The notes beneath the pieces were generated by a model that had not been told where the DNA came from, did not search any database, and saw only the letters and a program-made list of their open reading frames with translations. A program made the translations under genes and the position numbers. Shown here one piece after another: positions 1 through 11,586 of a stretch of DNA of 11,586 nucleotides (the stretch's first letter is position 1; each line of letters starts with the position of its first letter). Source of the stretch: Chloroflexota bacterium (GTDB lineage Bacteria; Chloroflexota; Limnocylindria; Limnocylindrales; CSP1-4); NCBI GenBank assembly GCA_021789355.1, contig JAJYJR010000121.1, positions 1 to 11,586 on the forward strand, given 5' to 3'.

Positions 1-1569
<1,569 letters not shown>

Positions 1570-1577
<8 letters not shown>

Positions 1578-3102
1578 GACACCGCGGCCGGGCGAGCGCG
1601 TCGAGCTGCTCGAGATCGAGGACGCGTGGCTGGTCGATCCCGCGAGCGGCCACGAGGGACGGGGCAGCCTGCGCGTCGAGGACGGCCGGATCGTGGCGCT
1701 CGAATGGGCCGAGCGTGAACCCGGCGGGCGGGCGGCGCGGCGTGGGCACGGATCCGCGACCGATGCCCCGGGGCCGGCGAGTGGCGCCCCGGCCCCCGAT
1801 CGGCCCAGCGTGCTGGTGACCCCTGCGCTCGTCGACATCCACGTGCATCTCCGCCAACCCGGCCGCGAGGACGCCGAGACCGTCGCGTCCGGGCTCGCCG
1901 CGGCGGCGCACGGTGGCTTCGGCGCGGTGTGCGCGATGGCCAACACCACGCCCGCGATCGACTCCGCCGGGCTGGTCGAGGACGAGCTCGCGACGGCGCG
2001 CGCGTCTGGGAGCCCCGTCAGGCTGCTGCCGTACGGCGCCGTCACGGCGGGCCGCCGGGGCGAGACGCTCGCCCCCATGGGCGAGATGGCCGACGCGGGA
2101 GCGGTCGGCTTCAGCGACGACGGGTCGCCGGTCGCCGACGCGTCCCTGTTCCGGAACGCGCTGGCGTACGCGGGCGCGCTCGGGCGCATGCTCGTCGAGC
2201 ATCCCGAGGAGCCGTCGCTCACGAAGGGCGCCGAGGCCAACGAGGGGCTGGTCGCGACCATCCTGGGTCTCAAGGGCTGGCCGGCGGCGGGCGAGGAGAG
2301 CGCGGTCGCGCGCGACCTCGCGATTCTTGCCGAAGTCGTCGGCTCGAACCCGGCGAGCGCGGCGCCGCACCTGCACCTGACGCACCTCTCCACCGCCGGC
2401 TCGGTGGAGCTCGTGCGGCAGGCGAAGGCCGCCGGGCTCCCCGTGACCTGCGACGTGACCCCGCACCACCTGGCGCTTCACGACGGCTGGGTGGCCGGCG
2501 ACCGGCGCTTCGCCTGGGAGGCCGCCGCCTCGCCGTGGACGCGGGGCCGCGCCGACGCGCCCCCGTACGACCAGTCGACGCGGGTCAACCCGCCGTTGCG
2601 GACCCCGGCCGACGCGCTGGCCCTGTGGCGCGGACTGGCGGACGGGACGGTCGACGCGATCGCGACGGATCACGCCCCTCACACGCAGGTCGACAAGCTG
2701 GTCGAGTATGGCGACGCGGCGAACGGCATCAGCGGGATCGAGACGGCGCTCTCGGTCGTCCTGGCCGGGGTGGAGGCGGGGCTGCTGCCGCTCACCGGCG
2801 CGATCCGCGCGCTCACCACGGGCCCGGTCCGGGTGCTGGGCTCCGCAGCGGCGGGTGCCGCCGGACGCCGGCGCGCCCACGAGCCGTTCGTCCCCGGCCT
2901 GGTCGAGGGCGCGGTGGCGAACCTCCTGGTGGTGGACACGGCCGAGGGCTGGGACGTGACACGGGAGTCGCTCCGCTCGAAGGGGAAGAACTCGCCACTG
3001 CTGGGGCGGCGGCTCGGCGGGCGCGTGCTCGCCACGGTCGTTGAGGGGCGGTTCGCGTACGCCGACGCGCTGGAGGACGCGCTCGCGGAAGCGTCTCGCT
3101 GA
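1570..3102 (+). CDS. pyrC: Dihydroorotase, class I type
   Basis: It is an amidohydrolase-superfamily enzyme that reversibly cyclises N-carbamoyl-aspartate to dihydroorotate, the third step of UMP synthesis. Metal-site motifs are in order: DIHVHLRQPGRED with HxH at residues 91/93, GFSDDGSPV at 180-188, the histidine in VEHPEE (H211), HLTHLST (H272), TPHH at 297-300, RVNPPLR at 338-344 and ATDHAPH with D367. KGKNSP at 471-476 is also typical. It starts at GTG 1570, with GAGGAGGG just upstream and an 8-bp overlap with pyrB, so translation is probably coupled. Length is 510 residues against about 430. The extra length includes a Gly/Pro/Ala/Arg-rich insert at about 49-80 before the first metal motif, and longer segments near 305-335 and 425-440. 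All catalytic motifs are intact, so it should be active. It resembles the type that needs no long carboxylysine segment; allantoinase or hydantoinase is unlikely beside pyrB. Confidence 0.95.
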
Positions 3103-3106
3103 CGGC

Positions 3107-3214
3107 GCCCGGCCGGCCGCGTGCGGCCACCCCCGCGCCCGGCCGGCCGCGTGCGGCCACCCCCGCGTGCGGCCACCCCCGCATGCGGCCACCCCCGCGT
3201 GAGGCCGCACCCGC
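3107..3214. repeat. 16-bp tandem repeat array (30-bp higher-order unit) between pyrC and gltD
   Basis: The 16-mer GTGCGGCCACCCCCGC occurs at 3121-3136, 3151-3166 and 3167-3182, then as one-mismatch ATGCGG... at 3183-3198 and as a diverged copy at 3199-3214. A 14-bp GCCCGGCCGGCCGC at 3107-3120 and 3137-3150 precedes the first two copies, so 3107-3136 and 3137-3166 are identical 30-bp units. The array starts 5 bp after the pyrC stop and fills nearly the whole convergent spacer. Exact copies imply recent tandem duplication; function unknown. Confidence 0.9.
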
Positions 3215-3236
3215 GTTCCCCCGCGTGCCGCCTCAC
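3199..3236. terminator. Imperfect inverted repeat at the pyrC/gltD convergent junction, possible bidirectional terminator
   Basis: GTGAGGCCGCAC at 3199-3210 can pair with GTGCCGCCTCAC at 3225-3236 with one mismatch, giving a 12-bp stem and a 14-nt loop. It abuts the gltD stop codon (3237-3239) and follows pyrC by about 97 bp, the right place for a shared terminator. No T-run flanks it on either strand, so intrinsic termination is uncertain; it may only act as a 3'-end-stabilising hairpin. Confidence 0.4.
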
Positions 3237-4724
3237 CTACGCGGACAGCACCGTCTCCCCGTGCATGAGGAACAGGTCCACGCCCCGCGCCGCCTCCCGG
3301 CCCTCGCGGATGGCCCAGACCACCAGCGACTGGCCGCGCGAGCAGTCGCCGGCGGCGAAGACGCCCGGGACGCTGGTCATGCGGTCCGCCCCGGTCGCGA
3401 TGTTCCCCCGCGCGTCGAGCTGGCATCCCAGCCGCTCGGGCAGCGAACGCTCGGGCCCCGTGAACCCCAGCGCCAGCAGGACCAGGTCGGCACGGACCTG
3501 CCGCTCCGTCCCCGGGCGCTCGTGAGGTGCCGGCCGCCCATCCGGGCCCACCGCCCACTCCACCTCGACCGTCTCGACCGCGGCGACGTGCCCGGTCTCG
3601 TCGCCCACGAACCGCCGGGTCGACACGGCGTAGCGGCGCGGATCGGCCCCCCATAGCGCCGCGGCCTCCTCTTGCCCGTAGTCGAGCCGGTAGACCCTCG
3701 GCCACTGCGGCCAGGGGTTGTCCGGGGCCCGCGCATCGGGGGGACGGTCGAGGATCTCGATCTGGGTCACGCTGCGCGCCCCGTGCCGAATCGCCGTCGC
3801 AACGCAGTCGGTGCCGGTGTCGCCGCCGCCGATCACCACCACGTGCCTGCCCGCGGCCGGGATGTACGCGCCGTCGCCGTGTCCGGAGTCGAGCAGGCTC
3901 TTCGTGTTGGCGCGCAGGAAGTCCATCGCCGGGTGGATGCCGGCCAGCTCGCGCCCCTCCACGCGCAGGTCCCGGGGCACGGTGGACCCGGTCGCGATCA
4001 CCACCGCGTCGAAGTCGGACAGGAGCGTCTCGGCCGGAACGTCCCGCCCCACCTCGACGCCGCACACGAAGCGCACGCCCTCGGCGGCCATGAGCCCCAC
4101 CCGCCGCTCGACGATCGCCTTGTCGAGCTTCATGTTGGGGATGCCGTACGTGAGGAGGCCACCGATCCGGTCGGCGCGCTCGAAGACCGTGACCTCGTGG
4201 CCGGCCCGGTTGAGCTGCGCCGCGCAGGCGAGCCCCGCCGGGCCGCTGCCCACGACCGAGGCCCGCAGCCCGGTCCTGGCGAGCGGCGGCTCTGGCCTGA
4301 TCCACCCGTTGGCCCAGGCCCGCTCGACGATCTCCAGCTCGATGGTCTTGATGGCGACAGGCGACCCGCTGATCCCGACCGTGCAGGACCCCTCGCACGG
4401 TGCCGGGCAGACGCGGCCGGTGAACTCGGGGAAGTTGTTGGTCTTCTGGAGACGGATCATCGCCTCGCGCCACTTGCCCCGGTACACCAGATCGTTCCAC
4501 TCGGGGATCAGGTTGTTGACCGGACACCCCGAGGCCATCCCGCCGATCATCGTCCCGGTGTGGCAGAAAGGGACCGCGCAGTCCATGCAGCGCGCGCCCT
4601 GCTCCCGGAGCGTGGCCTCGTCGTACGGCGGATGTGCGTCGCTCCAGTCGCCGATCCGCTCGAGCGGCGGCCGCACGTGCAGGGGTTCGCGGCCGAATTC
4701 AAGGAACCCCGTCGGCTTGCCCAT
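3237..4724 (-). CDS. gltD: Glutamate synthase small (beta) subunit, NAD(P)H-dependent
   Basis: This subunit takes electrons from NADPH through FAD and passes them via iron-sulfur clusters to GltB. The N-terminal domain carries the 4Fe-4S cysteines in RCMDCAVPFC (C46, C49, C54) and SGCPVNNLIPEW (C67), plus CPAPCEGSC (C106, C110, C114). The FAD-binding VVGSGPAGLACA starts at 157, followed by GGLLTYGIPNMKLDK at 188-202. The NAD(P)H-binding VVVIGGGDTGTD is at 295-306. The C-terminal FAD segment AAGDCSRGQSLVVWAI is near the end. At 495 residues it is full length. The ATG at 4724 is preceded on its strand by GGGGAG, and gltB ends 17 bp upstream, so the two form an operon. Related beta-like flavoproteins exist (NfnB, the PreT subunit of dihydropyrimidine dehydrogenase), but the adjacent gltB settles the role. 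NADPH rather than NADH is a family-based assumption. Confidence 0.97.
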   Translation of the reverse strand: MGKPTGFLEFGREPLHVRPPLERIGDWSDAHPPYDEATLREQGARCMDCAVPFCHTGTMIGGMASGCPVNNLIPEWNDLVYRGKWREAMIRLQKTNNFPEFTGRVCPAPCEGSCTVGISGSPVAIKTIELEIVERAWANGWIRPEPPLARTGLRASVVGSGPAGLACAAQLNRAGHEVTVFERADRIGGLLTYGIPNMKLDKAIVERRVGLMAAEGVRFVCGVEVGRDVPAETLLSDFDAVVIATGSTVPRDLRVEGRELAGIHPAMDFLRANTKSLLDSGHGDGAYIPAAGRHVVVIGGGDTGTDCVATAIRHGARSVTQIEILDRPPDARAPDNPWPQWPRVYRLDYGQEEAAALWGADPRRYAVSTRRFVGDETGHVAAVETVEVEWAVGPDGRPAPHERPGTERQVRADLVLLALGFTGPERSLPERLGCQLDARGNIATGADRMTSVPGVFAAGDCSRGQSLVVWAIREGREAARGVDLFLMHGETVLSA

Positions 4725-4741
4725 CGACGGCTCCCCGGCCC

Positions 4742-9343
<4,602 letters not shown>

Positions 9344-9373
9344 GGACGCTCTCCGCGAATCGGGCTTGCGTGG

Positions 9374-9403
9374 ACCATAGCGGGAGGATGGGGGACGGGT
9401 CAG
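9374..9403 (-). promoter_or_regulatory. Possible sigma-70-type promoter of gltBD
   Basis: On the minus strand CTGACC (9398-9403) and TATGGT (9374-9379) are separated by 18 nt, resembling -35/-10 boxes, about 30 bp upstream of the gltB ATG with a GGAG ribosome site between. TATGGT is one of few such hexamers in this GC-rich stretch. Both boxes deviate from consensus, so this is a candidate only. Confidence 0.35.
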
Positions 9404-9500
9404 TGGCGACCGGGTCACGACTCGGTTGCGGGAGGGGCCGTGGCAGGTGCCATTTGGGCACGACCGGCAGCGTCCGCCGGGGCGCTGTCCGCCCGCCCGC

Positions 9501-9566
9501 CGTGGAATCCGTCGCCCGCCCGCGTGGAATCCCTCGCCCGCCCGCGTGGAATCCGTCGTCCACCCG
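9501..9566. repeat. Three tandem 22-bp repeats upstream of gltB
   Basis: Units run 9501-9522, 9523-9544 and 9545-9566. Each begins CGTGGAATCC and ends in a C/G tract close to GTCGCCCGCCCG; unit 2 differs from unit 1 by one base and unit 3 by two. A further CGCCCGCCCG lies just before the first unit (9489-9500). Each unit contains the quasi-palindrome GGAATCC. The array is about 100-160 bp upstream of the candidate gltB promoter, at a period of roughly two DNA helical turns. Function unknown: it may be a simple minisatellite or a protein-binding array. Confidence 0.8.
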
Positions 9567-9657
9567 CAAGAGAACCCGCGCGAGCCTCGCCGACGCGGCG
9601 GGTCAGGGACCAGACACGACTGCCGCTCGCACAGTCGATACGCCCCATGGCCTCTCT

Positions 9658-9862
9658 CTCGTGGGGCTCGCTGCCCTCGCCGGGCTCCTGGCACTCGCCG
9701 GGCTCGTGGACTTCGCCGGGCTCCTGGCATTCGCCGGACTCGTGGACCTCGCGGCACAGCAGGCCCCGCGCATTCGCGGGGCTCCTGGCACCCGCCGCAC
9801 AGGTGGCACTCGCGGGGCTCCTGGCACTCGCCGGACTCGTGGACCTCGCGGCACAGCAGGCC
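9658..9862. repeat. 18-bp tandem repeat array, about eleven units
   Basis: The consensus is CTCGCCGGGCTCCTGGCA. Units start at 9676, 9694, 9712, 9730 and 9748; after a 7-bp interruption (9766-9772) they resume at 9773, 9791, 9809, 9827 and 9845. A poorer unit sits at 9658-9675. Units ending CTCCTGGCA tend to alternate with units ending CTCGTGGAC. A 36-nt block at 9731-9766 recurs exactly at 9828-9863, offset 97 bp. Because 97 is not a multiple of 3, the copies fall in different frames, which argues against the array encoding a repeat protein on either strand. Confidence 0.88.
9763..9782. other. Perfect GC-rich stem-loop inside the 18-bp array
   Basis: GCCCCGCG (9763-9770) and CGCGGGGC (9775-9782) form a perfect 8-bp stem with loop CATT. 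It spans the 7-bp interruption between the two halves of the 18-bp array. No T-run follows on either strand, so it is not called a terminator. Confidence 0.5.
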
Positions 9863-9866
9863 CGGC

Positions 9867-10100
9867 GCGCGCAAGCTTCCACGATCGATGAACGCGCAGC
9901 GCCGCTGGCGATGGTTCCGGCAGCCGCGGTGCGACCGACGACCGGTTGGTGCCGCGGCCCCGCGTGTCGAGCGGGTGCTGCCGCGCTCTGAACGCGGCTG
10001 AGCCGGGCTGAGCGTGGGTTCGGGGCGAACGTGGCGGCCCACTGGGCAGCGTACCGCCGTCTCAGGGGCTGATCTGTTCACTGATCGTGAAGAGCGGTTC
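9867..10100. other. Non-coding spacer between repeat arrays
   Basis: No convincing gene is seen: the open frames here are short, lack a ribosome site and show no recognisable motif. One stem-loop can be drawn: GCCGCGG at 9923-9929 pairs with CCGCGGC at 9952-9958, with a nested ACCG/CGGT stem at 9934-9937/9943-9946. Its role is unknown; such pairings arise easily in GC-rich DNA. Confidence 0.5.
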
Positions 10101-10261
10101 GGCCGACCGCGCGCCGCGCCTCCTCACGGCCGACCGCGCGCCGCCCCTCCTCACGGCCGACCGCGCGCTGCCCCTCCTCACGGCCGACCGCGCGCCGCGC
10201 CTCCTCACGGCCCCTCCTCACGGCCGACCGCGCGCCGCCCCTCCTCACGGCCCCTCCTCAC
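10101..10261. repeat. 27-bp tandem repeat array with two truncated 13-bp units
   Basis: Five 27-bp units, each starting GGCCGACCGCGCG and ending CTCCTCAC, lie at 10101-10127, 10128-10154, 10155-10181, 10182-10208 and 10222-10248. Two 13-bp units, GGCCCCTCCTCAC, lie at 10209-10221 and 10249-10261; they equal a full unit lacking an internal 14-bp segment. Full units differ from each other by one or two bases. A partial decayed unit follows from 10262. Units directly abut, with no spacers, so this is not CRISPR. The 13-bp units break the reading frame, so a translated repeat protein is unlikely. Confidence 0.9.
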
Positions 10262-10655
10262 GGCGCCTCCTCGTGGCCCCGTCGCCGGCGCGTCTTGCCG
10301 GCCCGCGGCCGTGGCGCCCTGTCGCCCGTCCACCTGCGTGCCGCTTCGCAGCATCCGCCACGGGACTCAGGGGGAGCGCACGGCTCGCGTGGTACCGTTG
10401 CCTGCCGGACCGCTGCTGCGGTGACCGCGCCACGCGTCGCCTCGCCACTGCCGGCCGACCCGCTGCTCCCTGCACCCCAGCGGCCCCAGCGGACCCAGCA
10501 GCCCCTGCGACGGCACGAGTCGCTCTCTATGAAGTCGTGGAGACGCAGCGGGCCCCAGAGTCCCGGCGACGAAGCCGGCACGAAACCAACCCGCGTCATG
10601 CAGGGTGGCCCTGCGCGCCACACAGGGCACCCTGCAGCAACTGCACGGAGGCGAG
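10262..10655. other. Leader/spacer upstream of the small membrane-protein gene
   Basis: No gene is supported here. Long frames cross it on both strands, but they run into the repeat array, have no family motif and conflict with the frame of the gene at 10656. A long-range inverted repeat, CGCGTGG at 10386-10392 and CCACGCG at 10430-10436 with a nested ACCG/CGGT pair, is possible. TATGAA at 10528-10533 is a weak -10 candidate without a good -35. The strong hairpin at 10600-10635 is listed separately. Confidence 0.45.
10600..10635 (+). promoter_or_regulatory. Strong stem-loop in the 5' leader of the membrane-protein gene
   Basis: GCAGGGTGGCCCTG (10600-10613) pairs with CAGGGCACCCTGC (10623-10635) to give a 13-bp stem with one bulged G and a 9-nt loop. 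It ends 11 nt before the ribosome site GGAGG (10647-10651) of the next gene. There is no T-run, so it is more likely a leader RNA structure than a terminator. It overlaps a GTG at 10605 that could otherwise serve as an upstream start. Confidence 0.5.
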
Positions 10656-11132
10656 ATGGCGGCACAATTCTCGCCGCGGATGGACAGAGCACAAAGAACC
10701 GACCAGCCGGGCGCCGGCCGCCCAGCTCACAGCAACCCGCCGGACGGGACGCCTGCGAGCCAGGCCCCCCTCTACAAGGGCGCGCCCCTCGACGCAGAGC
10801 GCGGTCCGGGCCTCGGCTGCTTCTGGAGCCAGGTGGTCGTGCTGGTCATCCTCGTCGTCCTCACGCCGATCGGGGTCATGAAGGCGTGGCCGACCTGGCT
10901 CACCACCGTCATGCTCTTCGCCACGCTCGTGCTGCTGCTGCTCGCCGGGCAGACCGTGATCTTCCTGCTGCGCCTGGTCGCGGCCGACCGCCGGACGAGG
11001 CGCCGTCCGCTCCGGGGCACGACGCCGACCGCCGGCGAGCTGGAGGACGCGACGGTGGAGCCCGACGCGACGGTGGAGCCCGACGCGATGCACGGCGACA
11101 CCGAGTCAGGGGGCCACGGCGTGCGACAATGA
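10656..11132 (+). CDS. Small two-helix membrane protein of unknown function
   Basis: I do not recognise a family. The 158-residue product has a polar, Pro/Gly/Ala-rich N-terminus (1-50), two hydrophobic segments at about 57-76 and 81-108 joined by a short turn (MKAWPTW), then a basic stretch DRRTRRR at 111-117 and an acidic, repeat-containing tail. The basic cluster after helix 2 suggests a hairpin with both termini in the cytoplasm. The ATG at 10656 is chosen because GGAGG lies 4 bases upstream; a GTG at 10605 in the same frame would start inside the hairpin and has no clear ribosome site. Codon use and a conventional hydrophobic pattern support real coding. It is divergent from gltB and 49 bp upstream of the next gene, so it may be co-transcribed with it. 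A role in transport or as an accessory subunit cannot be inferred. Confidence 0.7.
   Translation: MAAQFSPRMDRAQRTDQPGAGRPAHSNPPDGTPASQAPLYKGAPLDAERGPGLGCFWSQVVVLVILVVLTPIGVMKAWPTWLTTVMLFATLVLLLLAGQTVIFLLRLVAADRRTRRRPLRGTTPTAGELEDATVEPDATVEPDAMHGDTESGGHGVRQ
11046..11081 (+). repeat. In-frame 18-bp direct repeat in the tail of the membrane-protein gene
   Basis: GACGCGACGGTGGAGCCC occurs at 11046-11063 and again, identically, at 11064-11081, followed by a partial third copy (GACGCGA). It encodes DATVEP twice, at residues 131-142. Exact identity implies a recent in-frame duplication in a probably disordered acidic tail. Confidence 0.85.
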
Positions 11133-11181
11133 GCGCGTCACCGAGCGTCCACTGATCGTGGGTTGATCCCGGAGAGATCGC

Positions 11182-11508
11182 GTGCCCGTCCTTGCCACCT
11201 TCTTCTCGGTTCGTCGCGGCCGCGACGCCTTCTTCAAGTTCTTCATGCGGACCATGTTTCCCCGCCAGGTCCGCGACTACGAGAAGAAGTTCAACATCCG
11301 GTTCCTCGGCTGGTACAACATTGCCCACGGCTGGGATTTCGACAACCTGATCATGTTCCAGCTCCCCGACTACGCCGCGCTCGACAAGCTCGAGGCGGAC
11401 GAGGCGACCCGCAAGATCGGCCACCGCGCCGGGGAGTGGATCTTCCAGCGCCACCATTCCATGCTCCTCCGGGAGCGCATGGGCCCCGACCTCGAGTACC
11501 ACCCGTAA
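11182..11508 (+). CDS. Conserved-looking 108-residue protein of unknown function
   Basis: I cannot name a family. The start GTG at 11182 has GGAGAG 5 bases upstream, and the protein ends at TAA 11506-11508. It is soluble, without a signal peptide or membrane segment, and rich in aromatic and charged residues: FFKFFMRTMFP at 18-28, FLGWYNIAHGWDFDNLIMFQ at 41-60, then a helical segment DYAALDKLEADEATRKIG and WIFQRHHSMLLRERMGPD. The alternation of strand-like and helix-like segments, and the phrase about a value per residue pair (FDNLIMFQLPDYAALDKL), are reminiscent of small dimeric alpha/beta-barrel proteins (GYD/NIPSNAP-like), but this is a weak impression. It lies 49 bp after the membrane-protein gene and 10 bp before the next start, so it is probably in an operon with its downstream neighbour. 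Confidence 0.75.
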   Translation: MPVLATFFSVRRGRDAFFKFFMRTMFPRQVRDYEKKFNIRFLGWYNIAHGWDFDNLIMFQLPDYAALDKLEADEATRKIGHRAGEWIFQRHHSMLLRERMGPDLEYHP

Positions 11509-11518
11509 GGAGCGCACG

Positions 11519-11586
11519 ATGGACCTGAGCCGCAACCAGGCGCTCGGCGAGATCGCCGCCGACGCCGCCCTCGAGCGCCGCGACTT
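11519..11586 (+). CDS. Start of a further gene, truncated by the window end
   Basis: ATG at 11519 is preceded by AAGGAG (7-nt spacing) that overlaps the stop codon of the gene before it. Only 22 codons are visible, beginning MDLSRNQALGEIAADAALER, a helical, charged N-terminus. This is too short to assign. The 10-bp gap from the upstream stop suggests co-transcription. Confidence 0.6.
   Translation, partial: MDLSRNQALGEIAADAALERRD

Noticed and set aside
9501..9862. Replication-origin iterons
   Set aside because: Periods of 18-22 bp fit iterons, but there is no AT-rich unwinding region, DnaA box or replication gene nearby.
9344..10081. Upstream extension of the gltB frame by about 246 codons
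   Set aside because: The frame is open only because stop codons are rare at this GC. It crosses two tandem arrays with frame-breaking copy offsets, has no family motif, and would bury the amidotransferase cysteine that must become N-terminal after removal of a short propeptide.
10101..10261. CRISPR array
   Set aside because: Units abut directly without unique spacers, and no cas gene is present.
10386..10640. T-box-like riboswitch
   Set aside because: GTGGTACCG near 10390 and AGGGTGG at 10602 resemble parts of the T-box core, but neither has the full conserved sequence, no specifier stem I could be drawn, there is no terminator T-run, and the downstream gene is not an amino-acid gene.
10087..10881. 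Plus-strand frame encoding a nine-residue peptide repeat over the 27-bp array
   Set aside because: The 13-bp units shift the frame, no ribosome site precedes it, and it overlaps the better supported membrane-protein gene in another frame.

Overview
This is a very GC-rich bacterial window (my impression is about 70% G+C; not computed) carrying core nitrogen and pyrimidine metabolism genes plus unusually repeat-rich spacers. No taxonomic marker is present. Gene content, GC and the style of GltB/PyrR suggest a high-GC Gram-positive-type or Chloroflexota-like genome, but this is inference.

Layout. (1) Positions 1-3102, plus strand: the end of a de novo pyrimidine operon, pyrR (5' end cut off) - pyrB - pyrC, joined by 4-bp and 8-bp overlaps and so very probably translationally coupled. 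(2) 3103-3236: a short convergent spacer made almost wholly of tandem repeats, ending in an imperfect inverted repeat next to the gltD stop codon. (3) 3237-9343, minus strand: gltD and gltB, the two subunits of NADPH-type glutamate synthase, in the order gltB-gltD, 17 bp apart. (4) 9344-10655: about 1.3 kb of non-coding DNA between divergent genes. It holds three unrelated minisatellite-like arrays (periods 22, 18 and 27 bp), several GC-rich stem-loops and a plausible gltB promoter. (5) 10656-11586, plus strand: a small two-helix membrane protein, a 108-residue soluble protein of unknown function, and the first 22 codons of a further gene.

Function. PyrB and PyrC catalyse the second and third steps of UMP synthesis, and PyrR is their uridine-nucleotide-responsive regulator. 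GltBD turns glutamine and 2-oxoglutarate into two glutamates. The two modules draw on the same glutamine/aspartate nitrogen pool but are convergently transcribed and need not be co-regulated.

No defence system, mobile element, CRISPR array or RNA gene could be supported. The feature most worth attention is that each long spacer carries its own family of short tandem repeats, and that similar small in-frame repeats appear inside pyrB and inside the small membrane-protein gene.
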